Shown here: positions 46,935 to 56,832 of the stretch, piece by piece
Layout: each line of letters begins with the position of its first letter
How positions within the stretch are numbered: the first letter of the stretch is position 1
Assembly: GCA_000818945.1 (NCBI GenBank)
Contig: KN805374.1
Span: 158,439 to 222,438 of the forward strand
Direction: 5' to 3'
Source of the DNA: Schizochytrium sp. CCTCC M209059
Lineage: Eukaryota; Sar; Bigyra; Thraustochytrida; Thraustochytriidae
DNA length: 64,000 bases
Made by a program: the position numbers and the translations under genes
The notes under the pieces: model-generated
What the model was told of the DNA's origin: nothing
What the model saw: only the letters and a program-made list of their open reading frames with translations
The model's database searches: none

Positions 46935-48882
46935 TGTAGCCTTCGTCGAGGGTATAAAAGGTTTCGGCAAGAATGAGCGCCATTTTGGCAGACTTCACGT
47001 CACCTTCAATGTAAACGGCATCAAGAAAGCCAATCATGAGCAGGACGAGTTGGTTGAGCGAGGCGAGCCGCGTCTGCTGGGCTCGAAGACGGTTCAGACC
47101 CAGAAGAAAGTCCCTTCGCACACTGCGCTTTTGAAAAGTTTCGCAAAGCTGACCAATGACTTCCGGAGATGACTCCCTTCCTTGGCGTAAATCATTGACG
47201 AGGGCAGCAACGTTTGCATCAAGCTTCTCGGTCTCTTCGCATGGATTGCCATCTTTTTCGTCCTCTTGTTCCTTCTCAACTATGCTTGTTGTCGTGGACA
47301 AGTCTTGGGCATGTACTCCTGTTGCGGTCGATGGATCCGGATCTTCAAGCGAAGGCTCTGCCGCTTTCGCACAAGTCTTGCCAGAGCTGCTCGATGCCGT
47401 GGGACGCAAAGACCCCTGACGTAGCAGCGCACTGGCAGGTTCCTTACCAGAGAGGACCGCGGCAATGAGCGTGCGATTGCAAAAGGCGCGAACGTCCGAG
47501 GCAGCCTCCACAGTCTGTAGTGAGGCTTGTGCACTGTGAGAAGCGTCGCTTCCAGCATCAGCGAGCTCGAGCTGAGTGTCGAGGAGCACTCGTGCGATAT
47601 ACGTGAGCACCTCAATACGAAGCTGCTCGATAATCTGAAGCTCACGGCACGATCGCTGATGCGCCGCCTTGAAGGCGCCATGAGCAGCTTCGAGACGCTG
47701 CTGCGCACGTAAAATCTCCCCGACACTCCCGCCGTACTCTTCCTCTTCTCTCCGCTCTTGCTCGAGGGAGATTTGAGCGTCAACAACGAGGCGCTCGTAG
47801 TGCGCTCGTTGCGAAACGTAATGCTTGCAGAGTGACTTGTGAGCAGCTCGCAGCGCCGCAAGTGGTGCCATGGCATGATCCTTGACCCGCTGTGTAAGCA
47901 CGGTAGCTCTTTCGGCCCATTTGATCTGTGCGTCATCCCAAGCGTCGAGAAAGAACAAAAAGGTTTCAAGCTCTGGGCGCGGTCCAGGCCCGTGCGTTTG
48001 GCGCTGGCGCTGCGATCCAATGAGAAGAGAGATTTCGTGCAAAGATGACTGAAGACGCTGAGCACGCTCTTCAAGTGCGTCAAAGGTGGCATTTGCAGCC
48101 TTGGTAACGCGATGCTCAATTTTGGCAAACGGGAGCTGCTCGAATCGGACCTGAAGTAGGTGACGCTGCATGTACGTTTCATTCGCGTCTTGGGTGCGCG
48201 CCAATGCGACGAGGTTGCGCAGTTCGCGTTTGTCCTTTTCGACTTGGCGCAGGTCGTTGACGCCGTTACTGAGAATGCTCATGAAGCTGGACACGAGTCG
48301 CGCGCCGGCTCCGCGTGGGCTCGCGCTCGATTTGCCAAAGCCAGTGGACGGAGGCGCGTCTTCGCCAGCTGAATTTGTTGAGACCTCTTTTTGCGCCGCA
48401 TCGTCTGCGAGGAATTCGATGCGCTCGCGCACGGCCTGAAGCGCTCCGCCACGGAGTTCTGAGTAGACATTCTCCAGAGTTCTCAGCGTTAGCGACTCGT
48501 TGGTCGAGTCACCGGCGGCGCGAAAGGCTTCTGCGGCGAGTTCGAGTTTAGCGGCCGCTTTGCCGCGTTCGCCTTCGCAAGCCAGTACTTGGGCTTGTTG
48601 GCTCAGGACGCGTCCCACCTCGCGCCCGTCTGCATGCATACATGCATACAATAAAGGGGTTGTATCTTGTCTTTGTTAGCTTTCCATGCTTCATTGTCAT
48701 TGTCTTTATCAGAAAGGACGACGGGGCCGACAGGGCGCCTGCGCGGGGATTGGCGTACGCAAGTCGCGGCATCTGCTCTCTACGCCTCGTCGCATCTCGC
48801 ATCAGCTCGCCTCCATCAGCTCAGCTCAGCACGTACCGTTGCTATCCTCCGCGGCGCGCAGCGCGTCTTCAAGCGCGTCCAT
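46369..48882 (-). CDS. BAR-like helical domain joined to a KIAA0513/SBF2-type domain, polyQ-bearing, two exons
   Basis: Two exons, 48882-48837 and 48629-46369, give 768 residues. The 207-nt intron starts GTACGT, has a GCTAAC branch point and ends ATGCAG. Exon 1 supplies M-D-A-L-E-D-A-L-R-A-A-E-D-S-N, which joins in frame to a TPR- or MIT-like helical pair. Residues about 115-370 form a long helical BAR-like region. After an acidic linker, residues about 505-760 match the domain of human KIAA0513 (also in SBF1/SBF2, PF12335 as I recall): F-L-L-G-L-N-R-L-R-A-Q-Q, S-A-K-M-A-L-I-L-A-E-T-F-Y, V-Y-V-Q-D-H-I-K-D-H-G-I-W-K, F-W-E-E-T-F-F-L-A-L and H-I-A-F-A-Q-V-S-S-S-A-F-N-M. A run of 31 Gln splits that domain. 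Function is unknown. A membrane-trafficking adaptor is an inference. Confidence 0.78.
46840..46932 (-). repeat. Polyglutamine tract, 31 CAG/CAA codons
   Basis: Mixed CAG and CAA codons on the minus strand, in frame within the KIAA0513-like domain. Interruption by CAA suggests an older or selected tract rather than a pure expansion. Confidence 0.95.
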
Positions 48883-50490
48883 AATGTGCCGGTCGCCCGC
48901 TCAAACTCCTCAAACTCTTTCCGCGCGCGTGGCCGTAAGAAACGCGTGCGCGCGTGCAGCCAGACGCGGGCGAGACAAGGAGCGGCCGCTCGCAACGGGC
49001 CGCTCTCCGGGCTCGCGTCTGGTCGGTCGGTCGGTCGGTCGGTCGGTCGGTCGGTCGCGTGTCGTGGACAGACGGACTCTTGGTTCTTTTCGTATCTGTG
49101 CCGTCGTCAACCTTGCAACCTTGATAGGCCAGCCTACCAGAAGCTAGGCCTAGTCGTCCCTTCAAGTTGCTGTCCACAAGACGCGGCCAACGATGCGTCG
49201 AAGAAAGGGGGCGCGCGTGCATGAAATCTCGTCCTCGTTTCCTCGTCTCGGGTGGTGGTATTCTACGTAGGCCGAATAGCATGTTTGAGCGGGCATGGCG
49301 AGTGCCAGTAGAGATGAGGATAGTAGGCAAAGTTCAAGTTTTGCGCGAGCTCGCGCGTTCTGGGAGCTCCTGTTCATCCTCGCCCCCTCGCAGTCCCTGT
49401 CCCTGTCGCTGTCGCTCGCTCTTTTTCTGCGTCGAAGCTTTTGCTCGCTCCCCTTCGCTCTCGTTTACGTTACGCCTTTCTTGCCGAGCCCAACCTGCGC
49501 CAGCTGCAGCAAGGTACAGTATACGTACACTCGGCTGACAGAGCGCAATGCCATGAATGGCCGCCCCGCCCGCCCGCCCGCCTTGCGGCTTCTCAGGAAG
49601 AGACAGCATATCGAGGCGCCCGTGCAGCCGCTGCCGCTCTCGGCGGGCCTCTCGGCGGTGCAGCCCCTTTCCGCGGCGTACGCGGTCGCCCTCGCGTCCG
49701 CCCTCCCGCGCCCTTCGCCGCGCGTTCTCGCCGGCGTGCGCAGGCCTGGCCCGCGCGAGGCTCACGCGTTCGCGCGAGGCGCAGCGGACCGCGCCGCCTC
49801 CGCCTCTCTTCACTTCCGCGCGCTCTCTTCCTCTTCCGCGCCTCTGCGAGCAACTCCGAGGTGAATCTCACAAGGCTCCCGTCCGCGAGCGAGACGTCTC
49901 GCAGCGGCCGCGGCGGCGGAGCGGCCCGCTCGCTGCGCCAAGCTCGCAGCCGCGGCGGAGGAGACCTAGACGCCTCCGGCTTCATCAGCGGCGGCGGCGG
50001 CGCGGCATGCAGCTGCAGCCGCGGCCGCACCGCGCGCAAGCCTGACAACGAGCCTGCGCCTGCCGGTCTCGCGGTCCCACACACACCCACACACGCGCAC
50101 TCACACCGCGGCACGCACCACACACAGTTCCCGCCGCCCTTCTTTTGCCGGCACACAGCGGCGGTCTTCGCGCGGCCGCTTGCGTGCCTGGTGCCCTGCC
50201 GCTCATCCTCCTTTTCGTCTTCCTCTTCTCTTCCTCTTCTTCTTCTTCTTCTTCTTCTTCTTCGCGCAGTGCGTGCAGGGCCTGAGCATCACCTGCGGCC
50301 GCCGCGCGAAGCTTTGGGCGCGCAGAGCCGGAGCGGCGCGCGGGGGCGTGGCGTGTCCGAGGTCGCTGCGAAGCAAACACCAAATCGAAAACGCGTGCAG
50401 GAAAGGAATCCGGCCCAGCACAGCAGATCAAGAGCAACAGCAGCGCAGCAGCAGCACGGCAGACGCGAGCACGCAAGAACAAGGAGAAAA
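48883..50490. other. Divergent intergenic region with GGTC and TTC repeats
   Basis: Upstream of the KIAA0513-like gene (minus) and the LEA-like gene (plus). A GGTC tetranucleotide tract lies at about 49020-49056 and a TTC run at about 50238-50262. The long plus-strand frame leading into the LEA-like gene is Arg/Ala/Pro-rich and not credible as protein. Confidence 0.55.
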
Positions 50491-51462
50491 ATGATGATGC
50501 GGCAAGCGGCACTTATGCGCGGCCTTCGCAGCCTCGCGACGACGCAGACGGCGCGGCCTCTGGCGACGACGCAGACCGCGACGACGCAGACCGCCTGGCG
50601 TGCGTTTTCGAGCGCGGCGAACCGCGGCGGAGACAACACCAAGAGCACCTTGGTCCCTGACTCGGAGCGCGAGGGCGTGTCCAAGAGCGAGGCCATCGAC
50701 GACGCCAAGGGCGCAGCCCATCACAATGCTACCGGCAGCCGCTTCGCGCATAACGCCGCGGCGCAGCAGCACCAGGTGCCCGAGGGCGAGAGTGGAAACA
50801 CCTACGCCGACGAGGCCTTCAAGGCTGAGCGCGAGGCGCACAGCCAGGCTGAGAGCGCTGCTCGCGAGGCTGAGGGATTCGCCAAGGACAAGTTTGCCGA
50901 GGCCGAGGACAAGGCTGGCGAGCTCAAGGGCAAGGCCGAGGAGCTCAAGAGCGAGGCCGAGAGCAAGGCCCAGGAGCTCAAGGGCGAGGCCGGATCCGTG
51001 ACCGATAAGGCCTCCGAGGTGGCTCACGACGTCAAGGAGGGCGTGCAGAACATCACGCACGACCTTAAGCGCGATGCCCCGGACGTCGAGGACCTCAAGA
51101 CCATTGCTGAGAACACCAAGGAGGCTATTAAGGCCAAGACCAAGGAGGTCGTTGGCGAGGACTCCAAGGTCGTCGAGGTGGCGCAGGACGTCAAGGAGGG
51201 CGTGCAAAACATCACGCACGACCTTAAGCGTGATGCCCCGGACACCGAGGATCTCAAGGTCATCGCTGAGAACACCAAGGAGGCCATCAAGTCCAAGGCT
51301 GAGGCCATCATGGGCAAGGCCAAGAGCGAGGTCGAGAACGCCACGGAGGCTGTGAAGAACACTGACGCCAGCGACGTCCGCAATGCCGCGGAGCAGGCCA
51401 AGAACAAGGCCGAGTCCAAGGCTCAGGACGCCAAGGAGACTGTCGAGAAGAAGATGAACTAA
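50491..51462 (+). CDS. Mitochondrial LEA-like helical protein with an internal 53-codon duplication
   Basis: 323 residues from the ATG at 50491. The N-terminus (M-M-M-R-Q-A-A-L-M-R-G-L-R-S-L-A, then A-W-R-A-F-S-S) is Arg/Ser/Ala/Thr-rich without acids, a good mitochondrial presequence. It contains a small T-T-Q-T-A repeat. The mature part is almost wholly Lys/Glu/Ala/Asp in heptad- or 11-mer-like patterns (K-A-E-E-L-K-S-E-A-E-S-K-A), as in group-3 LEA proteins. Two 53-codon units (bases 51019-51177 and 51178-51336) share D-V-K-E-G-V-Q-N-I-T-H-D-L-K-R-D-A-P-D. Such proteins are disordered in solution and turn helical on drying or at membranes, protecting mitochondria. The function here is inferred from composition. 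Confidence 0.75.
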   Translation: MMMRQAALMRGLRSLATTQTARPLATTQTATTQTAWRAFSSAANRGGDNTKSTLVPDSEREGVSKSEAIDDAKGAAHHNATGSRFAHNAAAQQHQVPEGESGNTYADEAFKAEREAHSQAESAAREAEGFAKDKFAEAEDKAGELKGKAEELKSEAESKAQELKGEAGSVTDKASEVAHDVKEGVQNITHDLKRDAPDVEDLKTIAENTKEAIKAKTKEVVGEDSKVVEVAQDVKEGVQNITHDLKRDAPDTEDLKVIAENTKEAIKSKAEAIMGKAKSEVENATEAVKNTDASDVRNAAEQAKNKAESKAQDAKETVEKKMN

Positions 51463-51732
51463 GGCGCGCATCCAGGACAGGATCGCGTGAAAACCGACTC
51501 CCTGAAGCCAGGTTAATGTAGAATTTGATTTTTGATTTTTTGATCTTGATATACCAGCAGAACAGAACGCTACGATGTCGTTACGGTTACGGTCACGGTG
51601 TCGTTTGTGATTTCTTTTCCAATCTCTGACTCTTCAAGCCGCAGCAACCACAAACCACCCACCCCCAAGCTGTTGGGTTAACATTTTTACCATGCACAAG
51701 CGCGATGCATCAGCGTCGACCGTGCCGTCATC

Positions 51733-52266
51733 ATGGACAACTTTTCCAAGAAGTCTCCCATGCACGAGTGAGTTCTACGTTTGGGTCTAGGCCTACCTCC
51801 TTCGAACTCACGTATTGCGCCGGTTCGCCCTCGCTCTTCCACGCTAATCTAAAGGCACCGTAGTACGTACTGTCGTAATACGACTTGGTACGGCATGGCA
51901 TGCCAAGCAAGCAGGCACTGGCAAGCACTGGCAAGCACTGGCAAGCAAGCAAGCAAAGCTGAGGAGGCAAACGCACTGGCAATCCACCGGCAGAGGACCG
52001 TCGGCGCGCAAATCAGGCCACGGAGGTTAGAGGTGCGCGACGCTCAAGCAGCTACAACCGACGCGGGAAGGATGCTCGCGGGGCGATGGCGTGATGCGGT
52101 TATCCTTGGCGCTCCGGCCTTGGCTTGTGGTCTGCTTTACATGAAAAAGCAGGACGAAAAGCACCTTGCGCCTCTTCGAGAGCAGCGGGAAAAGCAGCGC
52201 CAGCAGGAAGAGCGTAGAGAGCAGCGTCAGGTCGAGGAGGGGGGAAACGAATCGATCTCTTCATGA
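51733..52266 (+). CDS. Possible two-exon micro-protein with one membrane helix
   Basis: Proposed exons 51733-51767 and 52071-52266 give 76 residues: M-D-N-F-S-K-K-S-P-M-H-E, then M-L-A-G-R-W-R-D-A-V-I-L-G-A-P-A-L-A-C-G, then a very polar Gln/Glu/Arg tail. The donor is a clean GTGAGT. The acceptor is AAG, weaker, with no clear branch point, and the 303-nt intron holds CAAGC repeats (51902-51960). The layout resembles small inner-mitochondrial-membrane proteins, but I recognise no family. An alternative is that only the 64-residue frame from 52072 is real, or none. Confidence 0.35.
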
Positions 52267-52677
52267 TCATGAGCCCGCGTCGTGGACTGATCCCAGGGGA
52301 CACGTTCAATCGACGGTGAGGGCAGCAATTCCATTTTCATTATACTGCACAACGAAACAGCCAAAGAAGAATGCCGAGGCGGTGAGAGTGGTTTCATGCT
52401 TCGCTCGGATGGCCCTGGGCCTTGCTCGCGTAGACTTATTTGCCTGCACTGAGCTTCGTAGCACTCACATCGAGGTTTGTGACTTCCCAGTTCAAAGCAT
52501 CTCCTTCACTTCTCCTTCTTTCGAAGTCACGCCAAAGGCGGTTGCTGCACATTCAAATGTTTTTGAAACTCGCAGAAAACCTTGGATCACGCTATACCAG
52601 ATCAAAAGCGACAGCATTGTTATAGATAAATAAACACATAGGCCGGATCTCATCTATTTCTCCAATTTCAAGTCGTC
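52267..52677. other. Intergenic region before the kinase array
   Basis: 411 bp with no supported gene. It ends in the 3' flank of the first array gene. Confidence 0.5.
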
Positions 52678-55662
52678 TCACTTACATCCCTCTTCAAAGT
52701 AAACCTGCTCAGCACGAAGCTTGCGATCACTCTTAAAGAGAAGGCTCCACCCAAATTTTCTATGCACCAAAGCCTCCAGCTTGCTGTGATACTTGGTGCC
52801 AACGAGCGTCCCCAGTAGAACATCATACTCGGCAAGCAGGAAAGGAAGAAATACATCGCGCAAAGCACCCTCGCGCTGCAGAAGCGCAAGCGTGCTCCGA
52901 AAATGCATGATACCCATCTGCAAAATCGACCACGCTGACGTCACCCCGACGTCAAACTCCTTCAACACGCGCTCCAGATCCACCGAGAACTCCACAAAGT
53001 CCCAACCCCCAAACTCGCCAAAGTGAGCCCCAAACACCGGGCCCAGAGATACCAAACACCGGATACGAACGTCCTCATCCGATAGCCTTCCATCCACGTC
53101 TGCCACAAAGTTTTCCGCAAAGATCTCTGCTGCAAACACAAACTCATTCGACACACTCGCAAGATGAAACGCCACCAGCGCCACGCGCTCAGACTCCGTC
53201 AGCTCGCCCACGAGACCAAAGTCCAGCAACACGATTCGCCCGTCCTCTGGACGGACCATGATGTTGCCCGGATGCATGTCGCAGTGCAGCAGACCGTCCA
53301 TCATCACGCTGCGATAGAAGATGCGGCCCACACGCGCCAGCATCACCTTCACGGGGACGCTCGGCTTCGCCAGAAAGTCTTGCAGTGACACACAGTCATC
53401 AATCAGGTCCATTACCAGTATGTTCTCCATTGTGAACAAAGAATACGCCTGCGGAAAGTCCGGAACATGACAGCGGTCTTCCTGTCGGACACGGTGACGC
53501 AACGCCTCGCGCTGCATCGCCTGCATGCTCGCGGCCTCCAGATTAAGGTCCGTCTGCTGCCGAAACATCATCGTCACATGCTCCACGCGGAGCCGCGCCA
53601 CCTTGCTGCGACCAAAGACGCCTAGACGACTCAGCGTGCGCAGCAAAAAGAGGTACCGATCGAGCCCCTTGCGCATGCTGCGCTTGACAATCTTGACAGC
53701 TACCGGCTCCCCGCTGCTTGCAAGATGTGCTCGGTGGACCTGCGCCACAGTGCCCACGGCCAGGGGACGCATGTCGAAAGACGCGAAGAGGTGGCTGCGG
53801 TCCTCGCCGTAACACCTGCATAAAGCGGCCTCCACCTCCTGTGGCGACATCGGCGGAGCACGACTTTGCAAAAAGGCAAGCCGGTCTGCCACGGCTTGCG
53901 GAATGAGGTCCACGCGACCCGAGAGTAGCTGTGCGAACTTGGTCACAACAGGCGAGTCGACCGTGAGGACGATGAGCAATGCACAGTCGCCGCTAAACGT
54001 CTGTGCCGCGCGTTGACGTGCCTCCAGGGGCACCCATATTCGCGCACGTATAAGAAGATGCCCTGCTGTTTGGAAGATGCACCAGTAAAAGAACCCGACA
54101 CCGAGGAGCACAATGGCAAGTCCTAGAGCATCCACAAACTTTAGAAAGTAATGCATCAAGCCAGAACACGCGCGTACCAAAACCCAGAGCAGCATCCCCG
54201 CTGCGCGCTTCAAATCTGTGTCCAGAGGAATAGGCCTTGTCGCCGTGACTGACGCCCGTTGAAAGCGAGTCTCGGTGCGCCAAAAGTACCTTTCAACATA
54301 TTTCGCGAGGTCGGGATGCGCTTTAAGCCTCGGCGCAAGGTCCGTCCTGGCAGCTTTGAGGACTTGTGAAGGGGACCTTCCCTGTTTGTCCTCATGCATG
54401 TACACGGAAGGATCGAGGTGAAGTAGGATACGGATCGTCTCGTCGTATCGCTCAAGCGAGTGCGGCTTGTGGCTGTAAAAGCCGTCACCCTCTTCGAGGT
54501 CGTAGACGCATGATGTGCCATCCTCCCATGAGATGCGCTCTTCGACATGCCGGATCATCCCCAGAACAGCGAGCATCAGCGGTGTCTCCCCGCGAATCGA
54601 GTTTGCAAGCGAGTTCGCGCTCCACTCCAAGAAATACTCCACAAGCTCGGTATACCCATTGTATGCTGCGTAATGCAATCCGGACCATAGAGTTTTTGGA
54701 TCGCGCGCCACAGTCCACAGGAACTCGCGGTCCACAAAATCAGCCACAAAACGTTGGTTGCCTCGCACGCAGCCATCGAAGAACTTATCAAATGCGTGAG
54801 AAACGAGGTCGGGGTGCTTGCGATTGCGGAAGATACCCGGATTGACGGAGTGAGCAAAAATGCTCCTCTTGCGCTCCGTAGAATGATCCAGAACATGGCG
54901 CTCGACATTGCCTCTTTGGCCGACACTCCTTGCATCTTTTGTAGGGACTTGCAAAAAGTGATGTAGCCTTTTGGCAATCAACATCTCGCTTGATGTGAGG
55001 ACGCCGAAGCGACGAATCGTAGAGTGGCTAGAGAGAGAGGGTTTCTGAGGTGCCTGCACGATAGACTTAAGTTTTTTAAGAGAGAAGCCACGTTTGACAA
55101 GGTGTTCGAGAACTGGAATCATTTGTCTTCTCGTGGGCCGTGGATCTTTGGAAAGGACGTACACGACATTTGGGTCTGCGCTATTCCCCCAGACTAAGAT
55201 ATCTTCCGTCGCACTAACGTGTAAAATTTCCACATTAATACCCAGGATCAATCTTCCCGAGAGGAGCGAGACTCTTATTTTACACGCATAATTTGAAATA
55301 GGAGAAAATGTCCCACACATCGTTTGATGCGCTTTCCCAGGTTCCACTGTGTTCGCAGAAATTGAGGCAAAGTCCAGGTCTTGCTGGCCTGTGTGTGTAA
55401 TCTGCAAGCTCAAGTTGCTTCCACTGGAGTCTGAGTTCAGAGAGGAGCGAAAAAGCTGATCTGCAACGCTGTGAATACCAGCGATCTCGTACCACTGTCC
55501 ATGCAATCGCTCGCGAATGACTTTGGTGTCTCCTTTTTCCTCCGGGAAAGGCTTTGTGCGGAAGATCAAAATCCCGACGGAGGTTAAACTTGCTGCCGCC
55601 CAAACTGCGCCCTCAAGCACATATAGCAGCCAGCAGAGACGCTCAGAGTCTGCGACTATCAT
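52678..55662 (-). CDS. Lipocalin-ankyrin-ABC1/UbiB kinase fusion, paralogue 1
   Basis: 994 residues from the ATG at 55662; an ATG 21 codons upstream only adds translation of a CAGG repeat, and this start aligns with the paralogues. Order: N-terminal membrane helix (about 10-35). Lipocalin domain, about 48-205, with L-H-G-Q-W-Y-E-I-A (53-61) and the C-terminal signature V-V-Y-V-L-S-K-D-P followed by a helix ending R-G-F-S-L-K-K-L. Ankyrin-type repeats, about 290-375 (S-G-L-H-Y-A-A-Y-N-G-Y-T-E-L, G-E-T-P-L-M-L-A-V). Hydrophobic helices, about 486-533. ABC1/UbiB kinase, about 555-990: K-F-A-Q (575-578, usually K-x-G-Q), A-V-G-T-V-A-Q-V-H-R-A, V-A-V-K-I-V-K, H-C-D-M-H-P-G-N (793-800), L-D-F-G (813-816). 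ABC1 proteins control CoQ, prenyl-quinone or lipid homeostasis. Lipocalins bind small hydrophobic ligands. Role inferred. Confidence 0.85.
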   Translation of the reverse strand: MIVADSERLCWLLYVLEGAVWAAASLTSVGILIFRTKPFPEEKGDTKVIRERLHGQWYEIAGIHSVADQLFRSSLNSDSSGSNLSLQITHTGQQDLDFASISANTVEPGKAHQTMCGTFSPISNYACKIRVSLLSGRLILGINVEILHVSATEDILVWGNSADPNVVYVLSKDPRPTRRQMIPVLEHLVKRGFSLKKLKSIVQAPQKPSLSSHSTIRRFGVLTSSEMLIAKRLHHFLQVPTKDARSVGQRGNVERHVLDHSTERKRSIFAHSVNPGIFRNRKHPDLVSHAFDKFFDGCVRGNQRFVADFVDREFLWTVARDPKTLWSGLHYAAYNGYTELVEYFLEWSANSLANSIRGETPLMLAVLGMIRHVEERISWEDGTSCVYDLEEGDGFYSHKPHSLERYDETIRILLHLDPSVYMHEDKQGRSPSQVLKAARTDLAPRLKAHPDLAKYVERYFWRTETRFQRASVTATRPIPLDTDLKRAAGMLLWVLVRACSGLMHYFLKFVDALGLAIVLLGVGFFYWCIFQTAGHLLIRARIWVPLEARQRAAQTFSGDCALLIVLTVDSPVVTKFAQLLSGRVDLIPQAVADRLAFLQSRAPPMSPQEVEAALCRCYGEDRSHLFASFDMRPLAVGTVAQVHRAHLASSGEPVAVKIVKRSMRKGLDRYLFLLRTLSRLGVFGRSKVARLRVEHVTMMFRQQTDLNLEAASMQAMQREALRHRVRQEDRCHVPDFPQAYSLFTMENILVMDLIDDCVSLQDFLAKPSVPVKVMLARVGRIFYRSVMMDGLLHCDMHPGNIMVRPEDGRIVLLDFGLVGELTESERVALVAFHLASVSNEFVFAAEIFAENFVADVDGRLSDEDVRIRCLVSLGPVFGAHFGEFGGWDFVEFSVDLERVLKEFDVGVTSAWSILQMGIMHFRSTLALLQREGALRDVFLPFLLAEYDVLLGTLVGTKYHSKLEALVHRKFGWSLLFKSDRKLRAEQVYFEEGCK
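52753..54120. repeat. Near-identical 1,368-bp tract, copy 1 (partner 56884-58251)
   Basis: Aligned to copy 2 without indels at a constant offset of 4,131 bases. I see four mismatches within the first 40 bp, one at 52869 and one at 54099. The 1,229 bp between those two show none by eye. Identity stops abruptly after 54120. It covers the end of the second membrane region and almost the whole kinase domain. Confidence 0.92.
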
Positions 55663-56832
55663 ATTTTGACTCGACAGGACTTCGGAGACAGGCAGGCAGA
55701 TAGGCAGGCAGACAGGCAGGCTCATACCAGCCCAGATTCGGGTTGATCAGTACGAACCTAATCCGCGCTTTCTTACCGGCCTCGCAAGCAGGCACGGCAA
55801 AATTTTGTTTCTTTTTATAGAAACGGCACAATGCGAACTTTGTCGTCAACGTGTCCTTCTCACCGTCGCTGCCTTGCCAGACTCGCAAGAGGACCGACCT
55901 GGCCCTGTAGCTGCTTTCTCGTGCAAAGCGGTCAAGTTAGGTTGTACCGCGCGACAAGGCCGGATCTTGCGCCACGACGAGCCCAACGTTTGCTCACTCT
56001 TTACACTTGAGCTTGCGCTTTCTTGCTCGCTTGTCAGCCGCCCTTGCGCCCGCGACAAGAGACCCGCGCGCACGTAGCAGCGGCGTGGCTTCACAACGCC
56101 GGGCACGCTCGGCGCGCACGCACGCTCGCGTGGTACGCGTTGGTTGCTCTTGCCGTGTACCAGGTTTACCTTGGCCCCGCTGCGTGCGCATCGATTCAAT
56201 CAAATAGGACCCAAGGTATCAACCTCTCGCGCTCGCGGGGATCAAGAGAGGACTCTCGCAGCCATGGGCAACTCGCCCCTCGACTATCGCCACTCTACTC
56301 TTATCCGAGCACGAACACCGTGACGTGCAAGCGTCTCACCAGCTAAATAAAAGCAATCGCCGTTATGCACAAGAATATCGAAGAAAGCGAAAGCTAGCAG
56401 CAGCGTCTCAAGGGGCCTCGCCGCTTCCCCCCGATTTATACCAAAGCTTTCGCCTCGACCTGCACAGACTGCACTCAAGTACCTCAGTTTTAATGCAGGC
56501 AAGGGCCTCGCTCACAAAGTCTCTGAGTCCACAGGCGAAGATGTAGGACTACTTGGTCTGAGCTTACGAGCGTAGAACATTCGATGCATCGTCGTGGAAT
56601 GATTTCTCACTCACTTTACAAATCTCGCGAGATGTCTCACTTCCTGATGTACACGACCAGCGTGACTGTACGACTAACGCAAAAATAAATATCACAAGGA
56701 CAAACATGATCTTTAGCATAAAATTCTGTCTGAAATTGCATGCAAAAAGCATTGAATAAATAAAATGCAAGTAAACCACCGACCACAGGTCTCTCATGTG
56801 GAAACAAGACGATTTAACCACAGTCTCCGACG
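55663..56832. other. Spacer between paralogues 1 and 2
   Basis: 1.17 kb holding the promoter of paralogue 1 and 3' flank of paralogue 2. A GGCAGGCAGA-type repeat lies at 55688-55722. No gene seen; the small open frames lack coding character. Confidence 0.5.

Noticed and set aside
49441..50490. 350-codon upstream extension of the LEA-like protein
   Set aside because: Low-complexity Arg/Ser/Pro translation; the ATG at 50491 begins a good mitochondrial presequence.
55663..55725. Start 21 codons upstream in kinase paralogue 1
   Set aside because: The extra S-L-P-V-C-L-P-I-C-L-P-V comes from a CAGG repeat and is absent from the other paralogues.
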